DNA from: Narthecium ossifragum
Lineage: Eukaryota; Streptophyta; Magnoliopsida; Dioscoreales; Nartheciaceae
Length of the DNA: 64,000 nucleotides
Direction of reading: 5' to 3'
NCBI GenBank assembly: GCA_963920575.1
Contig: OY986971.1
Coordinates: 12,824,492-12,888,491, forward strand
The translations under genes and the position numbers were made by a program. The notes beneath the pieces are model-generated. The model was given only the letters and a program-made list of their open reading frames with translations. It was not told the origin of the DNA and did not search any database. Position 1 is the first letter of the stretch, and every line of letters starts with the position of its first letter. Positions 21,230 to 31,738 of this stretch are shown here, piece after piece.

Positions 21230-21240
21230 CCCCCTAACTT
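21229..21240 (-). other. second, internal PPT-like tract of A
   Basis: Sense AAGTTAGGGGGT, preceded by GCTTGAGGACAAAC, about 1.4 kb upstream of the 3' LTR. The GAGGAC plus AAGTT(A/G)GGGGG layout copies the terminal PPT and recurs in X, Y and Z. Confidence 0.75.
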
Positions 21241-21848
21241 AAGCGGGTTTGTCCTCAAGCACGGAAGAAGGGTAAAGTGTAGAGATAACCTTGTGACGAA
21301 ATGGGCGAAAATGTGACCTTGACGAAAGATATGACAGGAATTAGAGTCAAGGTTAGTCGTGAAAAACCGTATTATTGTGATGTCAAAATGTAGTATTTTG
21401 TGTTGTTATCCATAGCTCGTATGCCCTGCAAAAACATAGAGGAAATACCCACCATAGCATTATGGAAATAAAAAAATAGATATGACAAATTTTGAGAAAA
21501 ATTGGGCAGCATTCCCTCTATTTATTCAATACGCCCAAGGGCTGTACAAAGATGCCATTTGCATCCAACATGTTACATTCATTCAAAATGAAAATACAGA
21601 AATGCAACCACCTCAATCATCATTTACAAGCATTCATCCACATCCATATACATACATCCACATACAGACAGACACACCCGGGGCACACCCCCATACCAAA
21701 AATTATGCATATATATAATCACTAACATCGAAGCCAACCATATACAAAGATAGAGCAGTGGAATACAAAAAGTTACCCACCCTCCCAACACAAAAAGAGA
21801 TCCACTCTAACCATCCAGAAAATACAGAATACCCCTAAATACAGTCTA

Positions 21849-23378
21849 TCATCCCTGAGGTCTCTGCTCTGGAAAGTGAAGAGGTCGGTAAGGCACAATA
21901 GCAGTGACCGGCGGAGGTGGTGGGTGGATGGCATCGAGACGGGCGAGGATAGTCGACGCGACCAAGTGAAGTGAGGTGGTGTCCTGGCGTAGGGCGGCGA
22001 TGTCCTGACGTAGGGCGGCGTGGTCCTGACGTAGGGCGGCGTGGCGCGCGTCTACCTCGTCCAGCCGCTGCAGTACTGCGGACTGGAACGCCCGGTGCTC
22101 CCTATAGATCTCACCCATGGTAGGGTGCTCTACAGGTCCGAACTCAGGTGGGGGGCACCGAGGACGCGGCTGCCGGAAAGGTGCCCCGGCCTTCCTCATA
22201 TGGCCGAGGACCTTGCCCCAGGTGGGGCCACCGAAGCGCGCAAAGCGGAGGGCCTCGTCGGAAACGGTCGGCTCGCCCTTGGGGACTAAGTCCTGGCTTG
22301 ATAGAAATGCTGAAATAAGGCACGGGTGCGGCGCGGCCTTCTTGGCAAAGCTTGTTGTCTTGTCTCTGACTGCCCCGCCGTAAAAATGGAACATGTCCTC
22401 TAAAATCATCTGGGGTATGTTGACCGCCCACCCCTTGGCCAACAACCACAGAATGCCAAGCCAATGACCAGTTCGATACTGGTCATGGCCATTCTGGAAG
22501 ACATTGCGACGCAGTATATCGTCGAACAGCCAGAACTGAGGCGAAAGCTCTGCCCGTGTAAATTTGCCCTCGCCTATGTGATCCGGGTTAAGGACAAGAT
22601 GGGCCTCGCTGGGATGACGGTATAAGTCCTCAACCTGGACCCTATAAAGATCAGGGCAGCGCATCGGAATAGCCAAAATCTCGGATACGGTCTTGGCCGT
22701 CACGGTAACGCTGACCCCGTCAATAATGGACGTGAAACCAAGGCAGGGTTAATAAGCATCAACAGCGTCGTCGCGCTCATCCCCGTAGGTGATGGCTGTC
22801 ATGTTCTGGTAGAACATGCAGACAAGCCTAGGGTACACCGTGGTCTCCGGTGTACAAAGAGGTAGAAGACCACGGTTCTCCAACATCTCAATGGAGTCCT
22901 GAGCATGCTCTACAGTACGAAAGTGCTCCACATTGAAGGTAAACTCGAGGTTTACCTCCCGCTGCCACTCTGGATGGAGACCTCGGATGAGCGTGGGCGC
23001 AGTGGATGGCCGTGTCTGCTTCTTGATCTTCTTGGACTGGCGAGGGTTGGTTGGAGCTGCCTTCTTGCGTTTGGAGGTTGCCGGAGCCGTGGGTGGTGCA
23101 GCCAGGGAACGTGTGGAGGATGTGGAAGCCGCCCTCGGAGTCCTTGCTGGCCGGGACGATGAGGATGGAGGTATGGACGCTCGAATGGGTGAGGCTGGTG
23201 GGGAAGACGGTGAAGCCGGAGGTGTGGGAGCTTGCTGTGGAGATGATGGAAGCGCCGGAGGTGTTGAAGATTGACGTGGAGGTGCCGAGGGAGGTCATGC
23301 CGGTGGTGTGGAGGACGAAGCGGCGGCCTTGCCCTTCCCGGTGGCCTTCTTGGTCGTCGCGGTCTGCTTGCGAACCAT
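21849..23378 (-). pseudogene. Athila ORF2 (env position), two in-frame stops
   Basis: A reading frame of 510 codons on - in the place where Athila elements keep their second, env-like ORF. It starts MVRKQTATTKKATGKG at 23378 and is open except for TGA at 23295-23297 and TAA at 22749-22751. It has a Pro/Ser/Ala-rich N-terminus, a basic patch (KRKK and SKKIKKQ), a conserved middle (WQREVNLEFTFNVEHFRTVE, PRLVCMFYQNMTAITYG) and the Athila domain around EILAIPMRCPDLYRVQVED. The C-terminus has four ALRQD-type repeats, probably a coiled coil, and ends near LDAIHPPPPPVTAIVPYR. I see no signal peptide or clear membrane segment, so an envelope role is doubtful. X and Z keep C-terminal remnants. Confidence 0.75.
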
Positions 23379-23700
23379 TGGAGATGAGTGGAGAGGAATA
23401 GGTCGCCTTGGGGTGAAGTGGAACGGCGAAGGTGGCCGGCGAAGAGGAGCTTGGACGACGCGACGGCGCCGGTGGGAGGTGAGGGAGGAATGTGGATGGC
23501 GCCGGGGTCTATTGAGGGTAGAGGAGTGAAGGGGAGAGGTCGTGCGCCGGCGGCTTGCGTCGGAGGCGAGGAAAGGAGGAAATGAGGAAATGTGGATGGC
23601 GCCGGGGGTGAATGATGGAGGAGGAGTGAGGGGGAAAGGTCGTGGAGGCACTGGGAGGTGAGGGACGGCGGCTCGATGGACGGCGGCGGCGATATGCGTC
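23379..23700 (-). repeat. GC-rich leader of ORF2 with 100-bp duplication
   Basis: Upstream of ORF2 the sense strand is C-rich. TGTGGATGGCGCCGGGG occurs at 23491 and again at 23591 on +, inside two diverged 100-bp copies. This may be the leader for a spliced or separately started ORF2 transcript. Confidence 0.65.
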
Positions 23701-23756
23701 GGAGGCGGAGACGAAGAAGGGCGGGGCGGCGTCGTCTCCTGAGGGAAGAAAGGGGG

Positions 23757-24180
23757 AGGATCGATCTTAGGGCTTGTGAGCCCTAAGTCGATCCGCTGGA
23801 GTTTATATTTTTTTACAAAACCCCGCAAAGGATCGATCTTCCTAAAGAGGAAGATCGATCTTTTTGCCACGTGTCAGCATCATAACGGTTCAACTTAAGT
23901 CGTGCTGACGTGTCCAAGTGAGTAAGAGCGATCTTTTATTAGAGAAGGATCGATCTTCTCAAAACCAATCCCCTGTCACGAAAAAATTCGCAAAAATGAT
24001 CGATCATCAGGGATTGAAGGATCGATCTTCTCAAAACCAATCCCCTGTCACGAATTAATTCGCAAAAATGATCGATCATGGGGGTATGGAAGGATCGATC
24101 CTCTCACCCCCAGGTTCCATCGTAACTCCATCGGGCATAAAGGATCGATCCTCTCCGCTTGGAGGATCGTTCTTTTATGC
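23757..24180. repeat. internal GATCGATC cluster of A
   Basis: About ten copies of GATCGATC-type palindromes between pol and ORF2. The phrase TTCGCAAAAATGATCGATCA is close to one in the LTR cluster (TGCGCAAAAATGATCGATCC), so the two clusters share origin. 24181-24460 is AT-rich with nothing recognised. Confidence 0.85.
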
Positions 24181-24462
24181 ACCAAACTGCAAAACTGGGC
24201 TGAAAACCTGGGAATTTGCCCCAAACACCCCAAACAAGAATACTAGGCTCCTTAGGCATTAAAATACCACAATAACAGCCCTCCAAACCAAACAAAACAT
24301 CAATCATCCCACAAATTCAACATACCATCTTGACATCACAATTATTCCAACAAAGATCAAATCAAAAAAACACACCAAAATCAAACATGCAAAGAATGGG
24401 AAAAACAATCAATCATGCAAAGAAGAAATAACAAGTAAAAACAGAAAAATACGAAGAAAGGA

Positions 24463-24513
24463 TGGGTTGCCTCCCACCAAGCGCTAAATTTACCGTCTAT
24501 AGCTAGACGCAAT
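24463..24513 (-). other. conserved post-pol motif of A
   Basis: Sense: a hairpin CGTCTA-GCTA-TAGACG, then GTAAATTTA, then GCGCTTGGTGGGAGGCAACC followed by CA. It starts right after the pol stop. The same arrangement is in X, Y and Z. TGGG and CCCA can pair around AGGCAA. Confidence 0.8.
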
Positions 24514-24518
24514 AAAGC

Positions 24519-27500
24519 TCAAGTATCATACGGTTCCGCCAACATAACGGTTGGCTCAAGGGTGATGTCAAGAGGGAAGCTATGAATATAAGGTTCCAAA
24601 CGTTGACCATTAACAGTGAATGTAGCACCCGAAAAAGGATTTTGCAGCTCAACATGCCCATGGGTGAAAACCTTAGTGACATTAAATGGACCATCCCACC
24701 TAGTCTTAAGTTTTCCCGGGAAAAGCCGAAGACGTGAATTGTAGAGCCAAACCTTATCCCCAACATCAAAGGTTTTCCGAACTATGAGTTTATCATGAAA
24801 AACTTTAGTCCGGGCCTTGTAAATTTTGGTATTCTCGTAGGCCTCATTTCGAATTTCTTCGAGCTCATGGAGTTGGAGTTTCCTATTGCTTGAAATATCA
24901 TTAGGGTCCCAATTAAGAGCTTGAATTGCCCAAAACGCTTTATGTTGAATCTCTACCGGGAGATGGCAAGGTTTTCCAAAGACCAATCGGAATGGCGACA
25001 TCCCGATTGGCGTCTTGTAGGCCGTTCGATAGGCCCACAAGGCATCATTGAGCTTAAAAGCCCAATCTCTCCGGTCGATTCTCACAACTTTTTCTAAGAT
25101 CCGCTTGATCTCGCGATTGGACACCTCAACTTGGCCACTAGTTTGAGGGTGGTAGGGTGTGGCTACCTTATGGGTAATTCCATATTTTTCACATAGAGAT
25201 TTAAAATGCCGGTTAGTGAAGTGAGGGCCACCATCGCTTATGATGGTCCTCGGGAAACCGAAACGAGTGAAGATATTGGCATGCAAGAATTTCAACACAA
25301 CTTTATGATCATTTGTTTTCGTGGCAATTGCCTCCACCCATTTGGAAACATAATCCACCCCTACCAAAATGTATAAGTAGCCATTTGATTGAGGGAATGG
25401 ACCCATAAAATCAATACCCCACACATCGAAAACTTCACACACAAGAATGGGAGTTTGGGGCATTTCATTTCGTCTAGAGATTGTGCCAACTTGTTGACAC
25501 CGGAGGCAAGCTTTGGCAAAATTGTGAGAATCACGGAATATGGTAGGCCAATAGAAACCGCATTCAAAGATTTTAGCGGCGGTCTTCCTACCGGAGAAAT
25601 GTCCACCACAAGGATGAGAGTGACAATGAGTGAGGATGGACGTAACTTCCGATTCGGGAACACACCGTCTCAACAATTGATCCGGGCATCGTTTGAGCAA
25701 GTATGGATCGTGCCAAAAATAGTTCTTGATATGTGAGAAGAATTTATTACGATCATTTTTGGACCAAAAGAGTGGAATTTGCCCGGTGGTGAGATAATTG
25801 ACAATATGAGCGAACCACGGCTTGGGAAATTGATCGATGGCCAAAAGATGCTCGTCCGAGAACAACTCATTGATCGGAATGGAGTCTAAGATGTGCTCGG
25901 ACGATAGCCTAGAGAGATGATCCGCTACCACATTAGAGGAGCCTTTTTTATCCTTAAATTCAAGATTGAACTCTTGGAGAAGCAAGATCCATCGAAGTAA
26001 GCGTGGCTTGGCATCCTTCTTGGAGAACAAATACCGCAAAGCGGCATGGTCGGTGAAGATAATGATTTTGGAACCAAGGAGGTAGGATCGAAATTTCTCC
26101 AAAGAGAAGACTACCGCTAGCTATTCTTTCTCGGTAGTCGTGTAATTGACTTGAGCATCATTCAAGGTTTTGCTAGCGTAGCATATAACATGAGGGAGTT
26201 TATCAATCCGTTGGCCCAAAACAGCGCCCACGGCATGGTCCGAGGCATCGCACATGATTTCAAACGGGAGTGAATAATCGGGTGCGTGCACAATGGGTGC
26301 GGAAGACAAGGCCTCACGAAGAGTGATATAGGCATGCATGCAAGGGTCATCAAAGATGAAAGGAACGTCTTTAGCAAGTAAGGCACAAAGAGGACGAGAG
26401 ATTTTGCTAAAATCCTTGATGAAGCGACGATAAAAACCCGCATGCCCAAGAAAAGATCGGATTTGGCGAACCGATGATGGAGGAGGAAGTTTAGAGATGA
26501 GCTCAAGTTTGGCCTTATCAACTTCTATCCCCCTACTTGAAACAACATGGCCCAACACAATCCCCTCATTTACCATAAAATGACTCTTCTCCCAACTCAA
26601 GACTAGGTTTGTTTCCTCACACCTAGCTAAGACTTTGGTAAGATTCTCAAGACAAGAGTCAAATGATTGGCCAAAGACTGAAAAGTCATCCATGAAGATC
26701 TCTAGAAAGTGTTCGATCATGTCTCCGAAGATGGCTAACATGCAACGTTGAAACGTTGCCGGTGCATTACAAAGACCGAAGGGCATACGCCGATAGGCGA
26801 ATGTACCAAAAGGACAAGTAAATGTCATTTTCTCTTGGTCCTTAGGATCAATTGCCACTTGGTTATATCCGGAGTAGCCATCAAGGAAACAATAGAAACT
26901 TTGCCCGGCAAGTCTCTCCAAAATTTGGTCAATGAAAGGAAGTGGAAAATGGTCCTTCCTAGTGAATGAGTTCAACTTCCGGTAGTCAATACATACTCGC
27001 CATCCCGTAGTTTGGCGAGTAGCAATGCTTTCTCCCCTCTCATTCTTAATCACGGTAATGCCCGATTTCTTGGGCACTACTTGGGTTGGACTCACCCATT
27101 TGGAGTCCGAGATGGGTAAAATGACCCCCGCCTCAAGGAGTTTAAAGACCTCCTTCAACACAACTTCCCTCATGTTTGGGTTCAATCGACGTTGGAACTC
27201 AATGACACTTTTAGACTCATCTTCTAAATGTATGCGGTGCATGCATATAGATAGATCTATCCCCTTGAGGTCGGCAATGGACCACCCAATGGCCCTCTTG
27301 TGCTTGGTGAGCACCTTAATGAGTTTTCCCTCTTGTGTAAGAGTCAAGGATGAAGATATGATTACCGGAAGGGAGCAATTTGGCCCAAGATACTCATATT
27401 TCAAATTGGATGGCAAGGGTTTCAACTCTAAGGTTGGTGGCTTAATCAAAGATGGGGGTGCCGGTGTGGAGGATATAGGTGGCAATGGCTCAAAAGAAGT

Positions 27501-30431
27501 TTTTCGAAAGGCCATGGCACAAGCATGTTCAAATTCATCGAGTAATTCCGAAGTGGGTAAATCCGCATCTTGCAACACATTGAAAACCATCGAAAAATCA
27601 TCAAAAGTCAACACTTCATCACGTAAACCCGGAAAATCCTCATCAACACTCGGCAAATCATCAAAATTCAACACATCATCACCACTCGATAAAGAATTAT
27701 CACAAGCATCCACAAAGGATTCACACGAATCATCTATATCAAAGTTCGCAATCATTACATCATTTGCACATTCATCAACAATATCATCATCCACCAAAGC
27801 ATCAACCATAAAACATTCATTCCCATGCATAGATTGTTTAGTAGCATCAAAAATATTTAATTTCAATTTCATATTCCCGAAGGTAACGGTCATAATGCCA
27901 CTTCTACAATTGATGCATGCATTGGCCGTAGCCAAGAAAGGTCGGCCAAGTATGATAGGAATGGATTTCTTATGTCTAACCCCCGGTTCCATGTCAAGAA
28001 TAACGAAATCGACCGGGAAGACACATCTATCGACCTTGACTAAAATGTCTTCAAGAACACCCCGTGGTGTCTTGATAGATCTATCGACCAATTGCAAGGT
28101 CATTGAGGTCGGCTTGAGCTCTCCTAAGCCAAACTTACAAAATAAGGAATATGACATAAGATTCACACTAGCTCCTAAATCAAGAAGAGCCCCCTCAATC
28201 AATTGATCTCCTATTATGCAAGAAATGGTAGGAGTGCCGGGGTCTCTCAATTTCGGAGGTAGATCAAGTTGAAGAATAGAGCTAACTTGCTCCGTTAGGA
28301 AGAGCTTTTTGGAGACATGAGACTTGGATTGCCTCTTATGGGTACACAAGTCCTTCAAAAATTTGGCATAAGAAGGAACTTGCTTAATGGCATCCAACAA
28401 GGGAAGGTTGATGTGGACCTTCTTAAAAAGTTCTAGCATTTCCTCATATTTGCCACTCTTCCAAGGTTGAGATGTGGCTTGAGGATCAACTAGTGCTTGA
28501 GGGTATGGAGCCCTAGGAATGTATGATTTAGTTGGTACTGGATCGAGTGAAATAGGCTCATTTTTCTTGGAAGATGGCAATGAACTTGAGGGATCATGAG
28601 GGGCATGATGAGGTGATGCTTGAGAGTCATTCATTGAAGTTGGTAAATGAGGTTCATGCCCTTGCTCTAATGTGGTGTCTTTGGACATCTCCACATTAGG
28701 AAAAATCTTTCCACTTCGGAGGGTAGTGACCACTTGCACTTCCTCATGAGTGGAATCAACGAAATGTTGGCCTTTAGGGTTTGCTATGGGTTGACTAGGA
28801 AGTCTACCCTCCTCCCTTCTTGCCATAGTATTGGCCAATTGGCCTATTTGTACTTCCAATTTTGCAATGGATTGGGAATGAGAATGCAAAAGTTGGGTAC
28901 TTGACTCAAAAGAGTCCAAAGCCTTGAGAAGCCTTTCCTCAATACAAGGATCACGTTTAGGAGCTTGAGGGGCTTGATGGGCTTGATAGGGGGCTTGGTA
29001 TGAAGAAGGCCCAGGTGGCCTTTGATTCCAATTTGGAGGGTGAGAGGATTGTGGATAACCCGCCACTTGAGAGGGATAAGCATTAGGGGCTTGAGGTGGA
29101 TATGCATGAGGAGCTTGAGGTGGCCGGTAGGTGGATTGATTTTGTGGAGGTGGATTAGAATGATATGGCGCTTGGTACCTAGGAGGGTAGCTCGGGGCTT
29201 GATTGCCCGAAATTGGAGGCCTAGGATTGTATGCATTTGGAGGTTGTTGGCCGGGATTTCTCCACGAGAAATTTGGATGATCCCTAAGACCGGGATTGTA
29301 CGTATTTGAGTATGGGTCATAGGTAGGCTTGGATTGATTGAATACTGCGTTAATATGCTCTTGCACGAGCTCCGGATATTCACATGCCAAATGACACTCG
29401 GTAACTAGATGACCGGGAGTCGAACATAAGAAGCAAAGTTCTCCCAATGTTGGAGAATTAGGTGGGTAGCTCGATGAAGAAGGAGGAGTAGGAATTTGAT
29501 TCAAAGAATGAGCAAGTACTTGATCAAATTTTCTACTTAGAGTATCAATTTGTTGTGCAACACGAGTGGCTTCGGATAACTCTAATACTCCTCTAGAATT
29601 GGATTGTCCCTTAGGGCTTGAAGTATCCCTAATATTCCTCGAAGTGAAGGCATGATTTTGGGAATTAATGGCAAGCTTTCCAAATAAGATCCATGAGTCC
29701 TCGTATGGGTTGGTCATGAATACCCCACCGCACGCGGTGTCTACGTCTTGTTGATGACGTAGTCTAAGACCATTGTAAAAATAATCAACAAGAGACCATT
29801 TAGGGATTTGGTGGTGTGGGCATTTTCTAAGAAACTCTTTAAATCTATCCCAAGTATCATGAAATGGTTCGTCATCTTCTTGACGAAAGGTTGCTATTTG
29901 GGTTCTCATTTCATGAGTCTTAGCGATAAAAAAGAACTTTTCTAGAAAAGCACTTTGTAATTGGTCCCATGTAGTGATCGTTTGGGGCTCAAGGGATCCT
30001 AACCAATGCTTGGCTTTGCCCTTCAAGGTAAATGGGAACAACTTTAATCTCATAGCATCCTCGGTAAAGTTTGGGATTTTGACCGTGGAACTCTTTTCGA
30101 GGAAGTCTTCTAAGTGATAGTAAGGGTCCTCATTACTCAAGCCGTGGAAGTTTGGAAGGAATTGAAGGAATTGAGGCTTAAACTCGTAATGTGCGGCTTG
30201 AACAACGGGTTGTTGTATGCCCGATGGAGGTGCAAAAGTAGTAGGGACATAATAATCCCTCATACTCCTACGGTCCGGGACGAGATTGGCATTAGGATTG
30301 GGGTCCGGGTTGGGAACATCCATGACTTGAGGAAAAAGGAGATCCTTATGCAAGGGTATGCTTGAAGATGTCCTAGAATCTAGGAATGCTTGCAATGTGA
30401 TATCTAGATCTGAATCATCTTCATCAGTCAT
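24519..30431 (-). pseudogene. Athila gag-pol, one in-frame stop
   Basis: One frame from ATG 30431 to the stop at 24519, broken only by TAG at 26121-26123. Domains: gag (about residues 80-260, with MRLKLFPFTLKGKAKHWLG), zinc knuckle CFLCSTPGHLVTEC (333-346), Pro-rich linker, aspartic protease with DLGASVN (Asp near 751), RT with CIDYRKLNSF and FMDDFSVFG (MDD near 1247-1249), and RNase H from CDASDHAVGAVLG (about 1395). The stop falls in RNase H after NYTTTEKE. After it come the rest of RNase H ([15 protein letters not shown]) and integrase: zinc finger around [10 protein letters not shown] and CLRCQQVG, catalytic Asp in WGIDFMGP, Asp in IISDGGPHF and Glu in GQVEVSNRE, spaced D-35-E. It should produce the particle and enzymes for A and perhaps for X, Y and Z. 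Readthrough of TAG cannot be excluded. The antisense frame at 27025-28206 is not a gene. Confidence 0.95.
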
Positions 30432-30668
30432 TCATACATATAGGAATTTGGACCATACAAGGTAAGAAATACATTACAGTGGGCTGGTCCAAGAACCTTG
30501 TATCTTCGCCCGTAGATGAGTCGCTTCGCCCCCCGAAAGCTTCACCTACAACCACAAAAAGATATACAATATAAGCAACGTTCTATTTTTGGTATTTTGT
30601 AATAAAATAAAATAAAGTAATCTAATTGAAGGAAGGAATTTATCAAGTAAGAAATTCAAATCAACAAA

Positions 30669-30686
30669 TCCCCGGCAACGGCGCCA
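30669..30686 (-). other. primer binding site of A (tRNA-Asp)
   Basis: Sense TGGCGCCGTTGCCGGGGA, complementary to the 3' end of plant tRNA-Asp, the usual Athila primer, six bases inside the 5' LTR. Confidence 0.9.
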
Positions 30687-31198
30687 AAATCTTGACGCGC
30701 CCAAACCACTCGTCGTTAAAAGTGACTAGGGCGTCAAAGATTTACAATTTATACCGAATCCTAACTAACTACTACGTAGCTAGCGGGAGTCCGGGTCGAT
30801 CCACAGGGAAATGAGATTTGACTGACATACTCGATAGATAACTCCAAACAACTAGCTAAAATGATTTGGGTTTTGGATTAATGTCTATTAAAGCAATTAA
30901 CTAAGTGAAGAGAAATATAACTAATATAGAGAGGTCTTGGGATCTCTATTTCATTGTAGGTCCTAATGTAGCCTCCTAAGGAATTAAGGTGTGTAATCCA
31001 ATTGGGACGATCGAAATCAAGAAGTCGACAAGCGGGTGGTTAGCCTCACTTATCGCTCGACGGAAGTCGGGTTTGGATCATCCACCGGAAATAATCACAT
31101 TCACAAAGTCGACGAATGAGTGATTAGCTTCTATCGTCGCTAACGAACCTTCGATTAAGATCGATTCGTCGCAAGAAAAAGATATTGCATGGAGTCGG

Positions 31199-31367
31199 GC
31201 ATTGGATCGAGATGGTTCTAGCACCTCGAATCCAATGCAAGAGAAAGATAGAATGGATCCTTTGATTAGAGAGATAGGGATGGTTCTAGCATCCCTAACT
31301 TCTAATCTAGGGCTAGTAATCCTTCCAATGTCATTGGATGTGTTTCTAGCACATCCAACTCATTGGG
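31199..31367 (-). repeat. three stem-loops with a common loop, 5' LTR of A
   Basis: Stem-loops at 31199-31238, 31264-31307 and 31324-31367 correspond to 18761-18800, 18826-18869 and 18886-18929 in the 3' LTR. On + the loops read GGTTCTAGC, GGTTCTAGC and TTTCTAG(C), so the sense loop is GCTAGAACC or GCTAGAAA. In the 3' LTR copy the arms pair over about 14, 15 and 16 positions with a small internal loop each. The arms are unrelated between the three. Confidence 0.85.
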
Positions 31368-31728
31368 GCAAAACAACAAACACCTATCATGCACAAGTCC
31401 TAACACATACCAAAGAAAGGCATTCATCCATTTAACATATGAAATCCATGTACAAAAATAAGGAAATAATGCTCAAATCCATACAATAGATCAATCCCAA
31501 AGATTACACATCAAAAACCCTAGGAAAACTACAAAAGAATCCTACAACTACATGAAAATCCCAAGATAGAGGAAGTTAGCTACTCATCTTGGTTAGATCC
31601 ATGGATGGAGGTTGATGAAGCTCCCCTCCCATGGATTCCCTCCAAGAAGTCCTCCTCTCAATTGGGTAAGAAACCTAGAAGGGCTGGAGAGACTAAGAGA
31701 AGCCCCCTAAAATCCCCCCTAAGGGGTC

Positions 31729-31738
31729 TATTTATAGT
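31729..31738 (-). promoter_or_regulatory. TATA box of element A 5' LTR
   Basis: Sense ACTATAAATA. The matching site in the 3' LTR is 19291-19300. The GATCGATC cluster lies upstream (U3) and the stem-loop array downstream (transcribed leader). Confidence 0.7.

Noticed and set aside
21482..21725. Two overlapping ORFs in the 3' region of A
   Set aside because: Short, overlapping in two frames, no family resemblance, in non-coding retrotransposon DNA.
27025..28206. 393-codon frame on + within element A
   Set aside because: It is antisense to the well-supported gag-pol on -, with no recognisable domain.
30669..30686. tRNA-Asp gene fragment
   Set aside because: Only the 18 bases complementary to the tRNA 3' end are present, next to an LTR; it is a primer binding site.
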